DNA of 64,000 bases from contig JAULAW010000002.1 in NCBI GenBank assembly GCA_032654645.1, positions 17,170 through 81,169 of the forward strand, given 5' to 3'. The notes below the pieces were generated by a model. It ran no database searches and had not been told where the DNA came from. It saw only the letters and a list, made by a program, of their open reading frames with translations. This document shows, one piece after another, positions 1 through 9,154 of this stretch (position 1 is its first letter; every line of letters begins with the position of its first letter). Both the position numbers and the translations under genes were made by a program. The stretch comes from CAITJF01 sp032654645 (lineage in GTDB: Bacteria > Pseudomonadota > Gammaproteobacteria > Burkholderiales > Gallionellaceae).

Positions 1-1246
1 GGTAACTGCGCATGGCGATCATGCGGTTCAATGCGCTTACGATCGGCGCTTCCTTGCCCGCAGTCATCAGGTTGGCAAGGTATTTGACCGGCACGCGCAT
101 CTCGCTTGCCAGCGGGATCACGCCATCAGGGCCAGTGCGCAGCTTGCCCTGGTCGAGCTGGCTTTGCACCGGAGACAGCGGTGGCACATACCAAATCATC
201 GGCAGTGTGCGGAATTCCGGGTGCAGCGGGAAGGCTATTTTCCAGTCAATCGCCATTTTGTAGATGGGCGATTTCTGCGCTGAAACAATCCAGTCCTCGT
301 TGATGCCTTCCGCCCGTGCTGCGGCGATCACTTTCGGGTCGTTGGGGTCAAGGAAGATTTTGCACTGAGCTTCATACAGATCCTGCTCATTTTGCGTGCT
401 GGCCATTTCTTCGATGCGGTCGGCGTCATACAGCATGATGCCGTTGTAGCGGATGCGACCGACGCAGGTTTCGGAGCATATTGTCGGTAAGCCGTTTTCG
501 ACGCGCGGGTAGCAGGCAATGCACTTTTCGGCCTTGCCGGATTCCCAGTTGTAATACACCTTCTTGTACGGGCAGGAACTCATGCAAAAACGCCAGCCGC
601 GGCATTTGTCCTGATCTACCAGCACGATACCGTCTTCTTCCCGCTTGTAGAGCGAGCCGGAGGGGCAGGAAGCCACGCATGCGGGATTCAGGCAGTGGTT
701 GCAGATGCGCGGCAAGTACGTATGGAAGGTATTTTCGAACTGGCCATACATCTCCCGCCCGACATTATCCATATTCTTGTCCACGCTACGGTCAACCCAA
801 GCACCGGCCATAATGTCTTCCCAGTTCGGCCCCCAGCTTATCTTCTCCATGGACTCGCCGGTAATCTGCGAAACCGGACGCGCAGTCGGCGTAGCCTCGG
901 ACAGCGGCGCATTCTGCAGGCGGGCGTAATTATAGGTAAACGGCTCGTAATAATCGTCGATCTGCGGCAAGTCGGGGTTGGAAAAGATATTGATCAGCCT
1001 CGATGCGCGCCCGCCGGATCTCAGTTCCAGCTTGCCGTTGATCAGCGTCCAGCCGCCCCTCCACTTTTCCTGATTTTCCCAGTTTTTCGGGTAGCCGATA
1101 CCGGGCTTGGATTCAACGTTGTTAAACCAGACGTATTCCACGCCCTTGCGATTAGTCCACGTGTTTTTGCACGTTACCGAACAGGTATGGCAACCGATAC
1201 ACTTGTCCAGACTAAAAATTAATGCGAATTGTGCGCGTACTTTCAT
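1..1246 (-). CDS. narH: Respiratory nitrate reductase beta subunit (partial, C-terminus beyond window)
   Basis: Iron-sulfur electron-transfer subunit of the cytoplasm-facing, membrane-bound nitrate reductase; it passes electrons from the NarI haems to NarG. The start ATG (1246-1244) has the ribosome site AGGAGAAA just upstream. Translation begins MKVRAQFALIFSLDKCIGCH and shows the ferredoxin-like Cys clusters: CIGCHTCSVTCK near the N-terminus, and further on CRGWRFCMSSCPYKK, EKCIACYP and CSETCVGRIRY. The Trp in CRGWRFC replaces a Cys, as in E. coli NarH, where that cluster is [3Fe-4S]. About 415 codons are present; the family is about 490-520 residues, so only the C-terminus is missing. It follows narG by 34 bp in one operon; narJ and narI would lie to the left of the window. 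Confidence 0.97.
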   Translation of the reverse strand, partial: MKVRAQFALIFSLDKCIGCHTCSVTCKNTWTNRKGVEYVWFNNVESKPGIGYPKNWENQEKWRGGWTLINGKLELRSGGRASRLINIFSNPDLPQIDDYYEPFTYNYARLQNAPLSEATPTARPVSQITGESMEKISWGPNWEDIMAGAWVDRSVDKNMDNVGREMYGQFENTFHTYLPRICNHCLNPACVASCPSGSLYKREEDGIVLVDQDKCRGWRFCMSSCPYKKVYYNWESGKAEKCIACYPRVENGLPTICSETCVGRIRYNGIMLYDADRIEEMASTQNEQDLYEAQCKIFLDPNDPKVIAAARAEGINEDWIVSAQKSPIYKMAIDWKIAFPLHPEFRTLPMIWYVPPLSPVQSQLDQGKLRTGPDGVIPLASEMRVPVKYLANLMTAGKEAPIVSALNRMIAMRSY

Positions 1247-1280
1247 GGGTTTCTCCTATTTATCCTGATTCACGTGACGA

Positions 1281-4200
1281 TCAGCGCTTGCCGATTCCGA
1301 CCGGGTTGCGTTGAGCTTCCCGTTCCGGGGTAAGCGGCCGCTCCAGCCAGTCGATATCCTGATCTTCCACCTTGTGCATGATGATCTCGGTATCGCGGTT
1401 GCATCCCACCGTGCCGTAGTAATTGAAGGCGTAGGCCAGTTGCACGTAACCGCCGACCATGTTGGTTGGTTTAACGATAACGCGCGTCAGCGCATTGTGG
1501 GTACCGCCGCGCTTATTGGTGGTAACCGATCCCGGCACGTTCACGTTCTTCTCCTGGGAATGATGCATCACCGATACGCCGCGCGCAATGCGCTGCGATA
1601 CTACCGCACGGCACATGGAGGTGCCATTGCTGTTGACCAACTCCACCCAATCGTTGTCCTTGATCCCGGCCTGCTGGGCGTCAATTTCGGAAATCCAGAT
1701 ATGAGGGCCGCCGCGGAACAATGACAACATACGCAACGTATCCTGATAGCTCGAGTGGATGCCCCACTTGCCATGCGGCGTGAGAAGCCTCAGCTTGAGG
1801 TGCGGCTTCTTCAGGACATACGCCGGCACGTTCTTGAACGACCTCATATCCTGCGGCGGACGGAATACGCAGAAAGTCTCGCCGAAGTCCTGGAACCACT
1901 CGTGATCCTGATAGAAATGGGCACGTCCGGTCAAGGTGCGGAACGGAATATGCTCATGAATGTTGGTATAGCCCTGCGTGTAGGATACATGTTCGGACTC
2001 GATCCCCGACCAGGTCGGCGCGGTAATGATCTTGCGCGGTTGAACCTGGATATCGTGGAAAGTGATTTTATCCTCTTGACGGGCAGCATACAGGTGGTGA
2101 TGGTCAATACCGGTCTTCTTGGATAATGCGCTCCATGATTTGTGCGCCACTTCGCCGCAAGTTTCCGGCGCCATGCGCATCACCGCATTACACACGGAAA
2201 TATCCTCCTCAAGGGAAGGCATACCCTGGGAAACACCCGGCACTCTCACCGTGTAGTTGAGCAACTTGAGCTCTTCATATTCCTGCGTTGTATCCCAGTC
2301 CATACCCTTGACGTTGTTGCCAAGCTTGACCATCAATGGGCCGATCGCGATGTATTTGTTGTAGATGCTGCCATAGTCGCGTTCCACCACCCTGATAAAC
2401 GGCATGGTCTTGCCCGGAATCGGTTCGCATTCTCCCTTGTGCCAGTCTTTAACCTGTCCAAACGGCTGTGCCATTTCGGCGGGTGAATCGTGCTGCATCG
2501 GCCAGATGACCACATCCTTGCGCGTGCCAAGATGCTTTCCGGCCATACCCGAGAAGACCCTGGCGAGTTCCTTGAAAATCTGCCAGTCAGACTTGGAATC
2601 CCAGCCCGGCTGCACCGCTTCCGACAGCGGGTGAATAAAGGGGTGCATGTCGGTGGTGTTCAGGTCATTCTTCTCATACCAGGTTGCGGTCGGCAGAACG
2701 ATGTCAGAATATGCACCCGTAGAGTTGAGGCGGAAGTTGATATCCACAAACAGATCCAGCTTGCCTGCGGGACCCTCGTCATGCCACTTGATCAATTTGT
2801 TGTCGTTTCCGTCCCCGCCTTCCTGCAACACGTTGTTTTGCGCGCCCAGCAAATGCTTGAGGAAATACTGTTGCCCCTTGCCCGAGGTGCCGATCAGGTT
2901 GCCGCGCCACACGAACATATTGCGCGGCCAGTTGATTTCAGCGTCCGGGTCGGCAAAAGAGCTGTCCAATGCGCCGGACTTGAGCTTCCCGGCGACGTAT
3001 TTGCTAACGGCAGCCTCGTCGGTCGCACCGGCCTTTGCGGCTTCGTCCGCCAGGTCGAGCGGGTTGGCGTTCCATTGCGGGAAGTTCGGCAGCCAGCCCA
3101 TGCGAGTCGCCGCGACGTTATAGTCAGCCAACGTGTAGCCCGCGTTCTTGTTTTTTCCGGCAGGCGACAGGATATCTACGCCCTTGACGGTTTCGTAGCG
3201 CCACTGGTCGGTATGGAAGTAAAAAAAGGAAGTCCCATTCATCTGGCGAGGCGGGCGCTGCCAGTCAAGCGCAAAGGCTATCGGCGCCCAGCCAGCTTGC
3301 GGACGCAGCTTTTCCTGCCCCACATAGTGCGCCCAGCCGCCACCCGATTGGCCCACGCAGCCGCAGAAATGCACCAGGTTCATCATGCTGCGGTAGGTCA
3401 TATCGTTGTGATACCAGTGGCATATCGCCGCGCCCATGATGATCATTGATTTGCCGTGGGTTTGCGAGGCATTCTGGGCAAATTCGCGCCCGGTGCGTTC
3501 AATATCCATGGCCTTGATGCCGGTGACCTTGGATGCCCATGCAGGCGTATAGGCCACGTTGGCGTCGTTGTAGTTTTTGGCGACATTGGGGCCGCCCAAG
3601 CCACGGTCAATACCGTATTGCGCAACCTGCATGTCGAACACTGAAGTAACCAGCACTTCCTCACCATTGGCCAGCTTCAGCTTGCGCACTGGAACATTGC
3701 GGAACAGCATGTTGTCCTCGCCATGCGCGAAGTGCGGGAAGCCGACCGAAACCACCGCATCCTTGCTGTTGATGCAGGTCAGTTCAGCCAGGATTTCCTG
3801 TTGGTTGGCGGCATGCTTTGGCAGCAGGTTCCACTTGCCCTCCTCGCCCCAGCGAAAACCGATGGAACCGTTTGGTGCAACAAACGACTTGGTCTTTTCG
3901 TCATAAACGATAGTTTTCCACTCCGGATTGTTGGTTTCGCCCAGATTGCCCGTAAAATCGGATGCGCGCAGACAACGGTCGGACACATAGCCGTCGCCTT
4001 GCTTGCGCAACGTTACCTGAATTGGCAGGTCGGTATATTTGCGGGCGTATTCCTGAAAATATGGATCCTGCTTGTCGATGTAATACTCCTTGATGGCGAC
4101 ATGCGCCATCGCCAAGAAGGCGGCTGAATCGGTGCCGGGATTAACCGGCATCCACAGGTCGGCAAGCTTGACATGTTCGCCATAGTCGGGGCTCATCGCA

Positions 4201-5042
4201 ATGACTTTGGTGCCGTTGTAACGCGCCTCGACGGCGAAATGGCAATCCGGCGTACGCGTGGTCGGCAGGCTGGAGCCGCAGACGATGATGTAAGTGGAGT
4301 TGTACCAGTCGGCTGATTCGGGCACGTCGGTCTGCTCACCCCAAGTTTGCGGGGAAGCCGCTGGCAGGTCGCAGTACCAGTCGTAAAATGAGAGGCATGT
4401 CGCCCCGATCAGGGAAAGGTAGCGCGCGCCGGCTGCATAGGAGATCATCGACATCGCGGGAATCGGCGAGAAGCCTGCGATACGATCCGGACCCCATTTT
4501 TTGATGGTGTAAATATTGGCAGCAGCGATGATTTCGTTGACTTCATCCCACTTGGTGCGCACAAAACCGCCGAGGCCGCGCACATGAACGTATTGTTTGC
4601 GCTTGTTCGGGTCGGCCTGGATTGCGGCCCATGCTTCCACCGGATCCTTGCCGGATTTGCGCTCGGCGCGGTACAGGTCGAGCAGGCGACCGCGAATCAG
4701 CGGATGTTTGATCCGGTGCGGGCTGTATAAATACCAGGAGTAGGAAGCGCCGCGCTGGCAACCGCGCGGCTCATGGTTGGGCAAATCCTCGCGGGTGCGG
4801 GGATAGTCGGTTTGTTGCATCTCGTAAGCCACCAAGCCGTTCTTGACAAAAATTCTCCATGAGCAGCCGCCGGTACAGTTCACGCCGTGCGTGGAGCGCA
4901 CAACTTTGTCATGCGACCAGCGGGTGCGATAGGCAGATTCCCACTGGCGATCTTCGTTGGTGACGATGCCGTGACCGTTGGAGAAAGTCTCCTTGTCCTT
5001 CATGCCTACAAAATACGTCAATCGATCGAGAAAGTGACTCAT
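1281..5042 (-). CDS. narG: Respiratory nitrate reductase alpha subunit
   Basis: Catalytic Mo-bisMGD subunit reducing nitrate to nitrite on the cytoplasmic side. At 1253 residues it is full length for the family. The FS0 [4Fe-4S] ligands are visible: His52, Cys56 and Cys60 in THGVNCTGGC, then Cys95 in EPRGCQRG. The expected molybdenum-ligand Asp is D225 in DWYCDLPAASP, equivalent to E. coli D222. The segment GEQTDVPESADWYN is also typical. There is no functional Tat signal, only the short N-terminal remnant usual for cytoplasmic NarG. The start is supported by ACAGGAG upstream. It is the first gene of narGH(JI). Its cofactor is supplied by the moa/mob operon at 12.2-17.2 kb, and it is probably driven by the palindromic module at 5319-5372. 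Confidence 0.98.
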   Translation of the reverse strand: MSHFLDRLTYFVGMKDKETFSNGHGIVTNEDRQWESAYRTRWSHDKVVRSTHGVNCTGGCSWRIFVKNGLVAYEMQQTDYPRTREDLPNHEPRGCQRGASYSWYLYSPHRIKHPLIRGRLLDLYRAERKSGKDPVEAWAAIQADPNKRKQYVHVRGLGGFVRTKWDEVNEIIAAANIYTIKKWGPDRIAGFSPIPAMSMISYAAGARYLSLIGATCLSFYDWYCDLPAASPQTWGEQTDVPESADWYNSTYIIVCGSSLPTTRTPDCHFAVEARYNGTKVIAMSPDYGEHVKLADLWMPVNPGTDSAAFLAMAHVAIKEYYIDKQDPYFQEYARKYTDLPIQVTLRKQGDGYVSDRCLRASDFTGNLGETNNPEWKTIVYDEKTKSFVAPNGSIGFRWGEEGKWNLLPKHAANQQEILAELTCINSKDAVVSVGFPHFAHGEDNMLFRNVPVRKLKLANGEEVLVTSVFDMQVAQYGIDRGLGGPNVAKNYNDANVAYTPAWASKVTGIKAMDIERTGREFAQNASQTHGKSMIIMGAAICHWYHNDMTYRSMMNLVHFCGCVGQSGGGWAHYVGQEKLRPQAGWAPIAFALDWQRPPRQMNGTSFFYFHTDQWRYETVKGVDILSPAGKNKNAGYTLADYNVAATRMGWLPNFPQWNANPLDLADEAAKAGATDEAAVSKYVAGKLKSGALDSSFADPDAEINWPRNMFVWRGNLIGTSGKGQQYFLKHLLGAQNNVLQEGGDGNDNKLIKWHDEGPAGKLDLFVDINFRLNSTGAYSDIVLPTATWYEKNDLNTTDMHPFIHPLSEAVQPGWDSKSDWQIFKELARVFSGMAGKHLGTRKDVVIWPMQHDSPAEMAQPFGQVKDWHKGECEPIPGKTMPFIRVVERDYGSIYNKYIAIGPLMVKLGNNVKGMDWDTTQEYEELKLLNYTVRVPGVSQGMPSLEEDISVCNAVMRMAPETCGEVAHKSWSALSKKTGIDHHHLYAARQEDKITFHDIQVQPRKIITAPTWSGIESEHVSYTQGYTNIHEHIPFRTLTGRAHFYQDHEWFQDFGETFCVFRPPQDMRSFKNVPAYVLKKPHLKLRLLTPHGKWGIHSSYQDTLRMLSLFRGGPHIWISEIDAQQAGIKDNDWVELVNSNGTSMCRAVVSQRIARGVSVMHHSQEKNVNVPGSVTTNKRGGTHNALTRVIVKPTNMVGGYVQLAYAFNYYGTVGCNRDTEIIMHKVEDQDIDWLERPLTPEREAQRNPVGIGKR

Positions 5043-5318
5043 GTTTTTTCTGCTCCTGTGTTAAAGATTTTATTCAAACCACCCGTTTTTAAACTATCCC
5101 GGCTTAGGGGTTCTTGATTTCAAGCCCGTAACCAGCCATCACTTTGCGGGTCGCGCCGCAATACGGCCAACCTGTCCTACATACAGCACGTTACGGGTTC
5201 TTGATTTCGGAACCGCTGAATCATCATGGCAAATTAGTATTTTTATTTTTACCATTCCTCGTCAAGAGGATTTGGGTACCCTGCGTAGTGAGAATAGGCT
5301 GGCACGGGTGTTGTGCCC
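5043..5318 (-). promoter_or_regulatory. Long leader upstream of narG with repeats
   Basis: About 275 bp separate the shared palindromic module from the narG start, much longer than the 55-60 bp at narK1 and moaA. It holds a 14-bp direct repeat GGGTTCTTGATTTC (5108-5121 and 5195-5208), an inverted pair CCCGTAAC/GTTACGGG between them (about 5125-5132 and 5190-5197), and TTGATTTCAA at 5115-5124. I see no convincing coding sequence and no full FNR box (TTGAT-N4-ATCAA). It may be a structured 5' UTR or carry extra regulator sites. Confidence 0.45.
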
Positions 5319-5372
5319 ATTCTTCCGAAGTACAGGCCATGTGAGGAAAAAGAACTAGTTCTTTCGGGTAGT
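5319..5372 (-). promoter_or_regulatory. Shared nitrate-regulon promoter module, copy 1 (narG)
   Basis: Read on the minus strand it runs ACTACCCG, the perfect 16-bp palindrome AAAGAACTAGTTCTTT (5349-5364), a 15-bp gap, then GTACTTCGGAAG (5322-5333). The same layout, with the same 15-bp gap, recurs upstream of narK1 and moaA. The narK1-narK2 transcript ends at the terminator at 5815-5843, so narG needs its own promoter. The LuxR-type regulator NarL encoded at 9155-9808 is the obvious candidate binder; this is inference. Confidence 0.7.
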
Positions 5373-5527
5373 GGTGCGGTTGGTGATTTTTTTGCTCTTC
5401 GGCATCCGCGAGGCATTGTCCTTTACATCCAGCTTCTCAATGTCGGCGGAACAGTGGCCGACCGTTCTATTGTTATCAATTTGTGTTCTTTGCTTGTTTA
5501 TCATGGAGGTCAGGTGAGGTTGGGTTT

Positions 5528-5737
5528 TCATCCAGCCGATAATGAATAGATGCTGTAACCCGCTACCAAGAGACCGACGACCAGGTTCAGGGGTCTGGTG
5601 CTATCGGTGGGTTGCGGTATAAACAGAGCGTCTATACGCATTGCCTCAGTGACCTTGTGGCGAACAAAGGTAGCCAAGATTAGCACGCATCCGTAAATTA
5701 TGCCTCCTACAGTAACAATAGTATCCAGATTTTTCAT
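5528..5737 (-). CDS. Small two-helix membrane protein, unknown
   Basis: A 69-residue protein that I do not recognise. I chose the ATG at 5737 (MKNLDTIVTVGGIIYG) because GTGGAA lies upstream and because the longer reading from 5845 would run through the narK2 terminator hairpin. Two hydrophobic segments, about residues 5-22 and 50-66, flank a short polar loop containing PQPTDSTRP. It lies between the narK2 terminator and the narG promoter module on the same strand, so it may be a separate short transcript or a nar-associated accessory protein. Function not assigned. Confidence 0.5.
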   Translation of the reverse strand: MKNLDTIVTVGGIIYGCVLILATFVRHKVTEAMRIDALFIPQPTDSTRPLNLVVGLLVAGYSIYSLSAG

Positions 5738-5814
5738 GGTAACAATTCCACATGAGCCATCAGCCCACCTAAGGGTGATGATAAAGAGGGAGTTGGGGGA
5801 ATTATTTTTGAAAC

Positions 5815-5843
5815 AAAAAGAGGGAAGGCCACGGCCTTCCCTC
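5815..5843 (-). terminator. Rho-independent terminator after narK2
   Basis: On the minus strand a perfect 11-bp stem, GAGGGAAGGCC/GGCCTTCCCTC (5820-5843) with a 2-nt loop, is followed by five T residues. It begins 16 bp past the narK2 stop, so it closes the narK1-narK2 transcript and separates it from narG. Confidence 0.9.
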
Positions 5844-5858
5844 ATGCGGATTACGTCA

Positions 5859-7598
5859 TTATGCGTGGCTCAAGTCTATGCGTTTCATCTCCTGCTTCTC
5901 GCTTTCAGAGAGCTTGTCCCACCATGTGCCGCCAGAGTTGCCGTAGTCAAACCGCTCGGCTCCCTTGCGGGTGTAGTAGTGCCAGTTCAGGAACCAGGAA
6001 TAGGCATAGAAAATTGCGACGCCGATGAAGAATGCGTTAGCGCTGCCGTAACTGGTTATGGACCCACCGATAAGCGAGGTCCAGATGAATGGGCCGAATG
6101 CCGCCCACGCCCCGGTCCAACCGAGCATCTGAGCACCCTTGGCCGGAGAATAGGCAAACACGATCGGGTACTGACGGAAGGTCGCCGCGTTGTTTGTGCC
6201 TGTCATCAGGAATATCCAGAGCATGATCCAGAGAAACCCCTGGAACTGATCAACGCTAGCGGGTGTAAGGTACCCGCCGAACACAAGCGCCATGCAGCCG
6301 ACGATTTGTCCTATCGTCGTCCAGTGCATACCCTTGCTGCCGCCGATCTTGTCAAAGATACCGCCGGAGAGAGCACGAACCAGACCGCCGATGAGCGGGC
6401 CGAGGTAGGCATACTGCAATGGATCAGGCGCGCCGTCAAAACCACCGTAGACGGTCTTGATCAGCATCGGGAATGCGGCCGCATAACCGGAGAACGAGCC
6501 GAATGAACAGATGTAGGTTATGGTGCAATTCCATGTATGCGTGCGCGCCCTGTTCTTGCTGCTCAGGATCTCAAACTGTCCCTTGAAGCCTCTTGCAGGG
6601 ACCGTCACGCTTCTCAGGAATATCGCACAAAGGATGAAGGCAACGACCAGGAACGGAACCCATATAAACAGGCCGTTCTGCACCCACATACCCTTTTTGA
6701 TCACATTTTTGACCGTTACGTCAGTAACGTCGCCCGCAGGGTTTTTTATAACATCTATTTTTACGCCCTTGGTCGGCACGACTTCCGTAATGACGCCTTT
6801 ATCGTCTTTTTTGACATCCAGCTTTATGGCCTTGACCGTATCAGTCTCCTGAAGAACAACGTTCTTGACAACGCCGTTTTCTTTTGTAACGACTATCGCA
6901 GCGGCCAGTTCGGGCTTGTTGACTACCACGTCTGTAACCACGGATTTGTTATTCTTAGGTGTAACCTTGCCGTCGGCATTCGTAACCGTTATGGCGCCCT
7001 TAATCGGTTCGCCCTTGGTAAAGACCTGCGGTCCGCCAGCCATGACCCCGAGAGCCGCAAAACCTATGATCCATGGCACTACAAATTGGACTATGCTCAC
7101 CCCGAAGTTGCCCAGGCCCGCCTGAATGCCCATTGCGAGTCCCTGCAGCCTCTTGGGGAAAAAGATGCTGGTGGAAGGCATAAATGAGGAAAAGTCTCCT
7201 CCGCCCATGCCGGTGAGGAACCCGATGACCATGAACGTTGTCCAGGTCGTGTTCGTGTCCTGAACTGCGAAACCCAGCCAGATCATGGGCACCACCTTGA
7301 TGATGGTGGAGATGCTCACGACCGGCCTGGTTCCGAGCACCGGGATAAAGTTGGAATGTATCAGCCGCAAGATGCCGGATGCGAACCCCGGTATCGCCGC
7401 GAGCCAGAAGTATTCCATGGTGGTGAAATTGAAACCGATGGCAGGCATTCTCACCACCACCGCGCTCATGACAAACCACGTAGCGAACGAAAATATCAGC
7501 GAAAACGTTGTTAGGGCGCATGTGCGCCACGCTATTGTGCTACCGGTTTCTTTCCAGAACTGCGGATCTTCCGGCTCCCATCTTGGTAATCTTGCCAT
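5859..7598 (-). CDS. narK2: NarK2-type nitrate/nitrite antiporter with periplasmic insertion
   Basis: Major facilitator superfamily transporter expected to exchange nitrate for nitrite across the inner membrane. I chose the ATG at 7598 (MARLPRWEPEDPQFW, the usual NarK2 opening) because AGGAGCG lies upstream. A nitrate-signature-like region GMGGGDFSSFMPSTSIFFPKR lies at about 130-150. An unusual insert of about 110 residues (about 190-302) separates transmembrane helix 5 (QFVVPWIIGFAALGVMAGG) from helix 6 (LFIWVPFLVVAFILCAIFL). It is polar and Val/Thr/Lys/Asp-rich, with repeating VTDVVV-, VVKNVVL- and VTDVTV-like strands. By NarK topology this loop faces the periplasm. The remaining helices look normal. 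It is downstream of narK1 in the same operon, before the terminator at 5815. Confidence 0.9.
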   Translation of the reverse strand: MARLPRWEPEDPQFWKETGSTIAWRTCALTTFSLIFSFATWFVMSAVVVRMPAIGFNFTTMEYFWLAAIPGFASGILRLIHSNFIPVLGTRPVVSISTIIKVVPMIWLGFAVQDTNTTWTTFMVIGFLTGMGGGDFSSFMPSTSIFFPKRLQGLAMGIQAGLGNFGVSIVQFVVPWIIGFAALGVMAGGPQVFTKGEPIKGAITVTNADGKVTPKNNKSVVTDVVVNKPELAAAIVVTKENGVVKNVVLQETDTVKAIKLDVKKDDKGVITEVVPTKGVKIDVIKNPAGDVTDVTVKNVIKKGMWVQNGLFIWVPFLVVAFILCAIFLRSVTVPARGFKGQFEILSSKNRARTHTWNCTITYICSFGSFSGYAAAFPMLIKTVYGGFDGAPDPLQYAYLGPLIGGLVRALSGGIFDKIGGSKGMHWTTIGQIVGCMALVFGGYLTPASVDQFQGFLWIMLWIFLMTGTNNAATFRQYPIVFAYSPAKGAQMLGWTGAWAAFGPFIWTSLIGGSITSYGSANAFFIGVAIFYAYSWFLNWHYYTRKGAERFDYGNSGGTWWDKLSESEKQEMKRIDLSHA

Positions 7599-7681
7599 AA
7601 TAAAAACGCTCCTTTTGCCTATAAGTTTTACATCCAAAGTTTTACATCCAACTCAATTAAACCTGGTATCCGTTTACTCGT

Positions 7682-8944
7682 TTACTCAAGTGTATCCGCT
7701 AATGTTCCTTTCTTGCCCGCAGCCTTGTCGAGTGTGCGTACTTCGGTCCAGTACATCCACATCAGGGAGACCCACACGACGCCGAACATCAGCATGAAGG
7801 AGGAGGAGCGGATGCCCGTCAAATCCACCAGCGCGCCGAACATGATCGGTAGCAGGAATCCGCCCATACCGCCAGCCAGCCCCACCACACCGGAAATTAC
7901 GCCGATGTTGTGCGGGTAATCATCGGAGATGTACTTGAACACCGATGCCTTGCCTATCGCAAAAGCGATACCCAAAGTAAACATGATGATAGTGAATACG
8001 GTCGCGTCGAGCCCCACATTAAAAGTGGCCGGGCCGGTCACGGTCTTGATGGTGAATTCGGCGTGCGGGAAGGACAGGAAAAACAGGCAGACCATTGATA
8101 CCAGCATCACCCACCAGGTGATGGTATGCGCCCCGAACTTGTCGGAAAAATAGCCGCCCAACGCGCGCAACACGCCCCCAGGTATGCTGAATGCGGCAGC
8201 CAGGAATGCCGCCGTCTTGAGGTCGAAGCCGTATTCGTTGATGTAGTATTTGGTCATCCACAGCGCCAGGGCCACATAGCCGCCGAACACGATGGAATAA
8301 TACTGGCTGTATTTCCATACCTTGGGGTCTTTGAGCACCGCGAGCTGTTCGCGGATCGTCACGCTCTTGCCCACCACGTGAGATGTATCGGTAAAGGTGA
8401 AGAGCCAGAACAGAATCGCGGTGACCAGCATGAGTACCGCGTAAACCTGCGGCACCATCGTCCAGCCGTAAGCCACCACAATGGTAGGCGCTACCAGCTT
8501 GGTCACCGCTGCGCCGGTATTGCCCGCGCCGAAGATACCCATGGCCAAGCCTTGCTGATGCTTCGGAAACCAGCGCGCGCAGTAGGAGATGCCCACCGTG
8601 AACGAACCGCCAGCCACGCCGACAAACAGGCCGGTGACGAGGTAGTGCCAGTACGCGGTACCGAGGGAAATGAGGTAAATCGGAACGATGGTGGAAACCA
8701 TGATCGCGAAAAACACGATGCGCCCGCCGAACTTGTCGGTCATCATGCCGAGCGGCAGGCGGATCAGCGATCCGGTGAGAACCGGCATGGCTATCAGCAG
8801 CCCGAACTGGGTTTCGTTGAGGTCAAGCGTCTTCTTGATCGGGATGCCAATCACCGCAAACATCATCCAGATCATGAAACACACCGTAAACGCCAGTGTG
8901 CTCATAATTACCACCGACCAAGCTTTGTACTTTTGCGATGCCAT
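7682..8944 (-). CDS. narK1: NarK1-type nitrate transporter (MFS)
   Basis: A 420-residue major facilitator superfamily transporter of the nitrate/nitrite porter family, NarK1 type (probable nitrate-proton symport). The two nitrate-signature-like segments are clear: GVAGGSFTVGISYCARWFP and GVVGLAGGMGGFLLPIMFG. About twelve hydrophobic helices can be followed. It is the first gene of narK1-narK2, the pairing found ahead of narGHJI in Pseudomonas and many Betaproteobacteria. The shared palindromic module ends 60 bp upstream of its ATG. Family assignment is firm; the symport/antiport mechanism is inferred from the subtype. Confidence 0.95.
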   Translation of the reverse strand: MASQKYKAWSVVIMSTLAFTVCFMIWMMFAVIGIPIKKTLDLNETQFGLLIAMPVLTGSLIRLPLGMMTDKFGGRIVFFAIMVSTIVPIYLISLGTAYWHYLVTGLFVGVAGGSFTVGISYCARWFPKHQQGLAMGIFGAGNTGAAVTKLVAPTIVVAYGWTMVPQVYAVLMLVTAILFWLFTFTDTSHVVGKSVTIREQLAVLKDPKVWKYSQYYSIVFGGYVALALWMTKYYINEYGFDLKTAAFLAAAFSIPGGVLRALGGYFSDKFGAHTITWWVMLVSMVCLFFLSFPHAEFTIKTVTGPATFNVGLDATVFTIIMFTLGIAFAIGKASVFKYISDDYPHNIGVISGVVGLAGGMGGFLLPIMFGALVDLTGIRSSSFMLMFGVVWVSLMWMYWTEVRTLDKAAGKKGTLADTLE

Positions 8945-9004
8945 GGCGACCCCCCTTAGGATTCACGTATTCTGCAAGAGTAGGCCTGTATCGATAGCAT
9001 GCAC

Positions 9005-9058
9005 ATTCTTCCGAAGTACAAGATTGGCGATGAAAAAGAACTAGTTCTTTTGGGTAGT
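9005..9058 (-). promoter_or_regulatory. Shared nitrate-regulon promoter module, copy 2 (narK1)
   Basis: Minus strand: ACTACCCA, palindrome AAAGAACTAGTTCTTT (9035-9050), 15-bp gap, GTACTTCGGAAGAAT. It is nearly identical to copy 1 and ends 60 bp upstream of the narK1 ATG. No other regulatory motif stands out in the 210-bp narL-narK1 gap, and I see no clear terminator after narL. Confidence 0.75.
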
Positions 9059-9154
9059 GCAGACAGGTTGGCCCGGTAGCCGCTGAAAATTTTCTTTCCG
9101 GAGTTAAGCTGGGCTAGCAAGCATTAACTTGACTTGTATGATAAGGTTTTCGAG

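Noticed and set aside
2490..3449. 319-codon plus-strand frame inside narG
   Set aside because: Antisense shadow of a strongly conserved gene; no start signal or family.
5299..5316. Sigma-54-like TGGCACG-N4-TTG on the plus strand
   Set aside because: The second element is wrong (TTGTG, not TTGCA/T) and no plus-strand gene follows.
5470..5485. FNR-like half site TTGATAACAATAG (minus strand)
   Set aside because: Only one half matches, and it lies beyond the better-supported narG promoter module.
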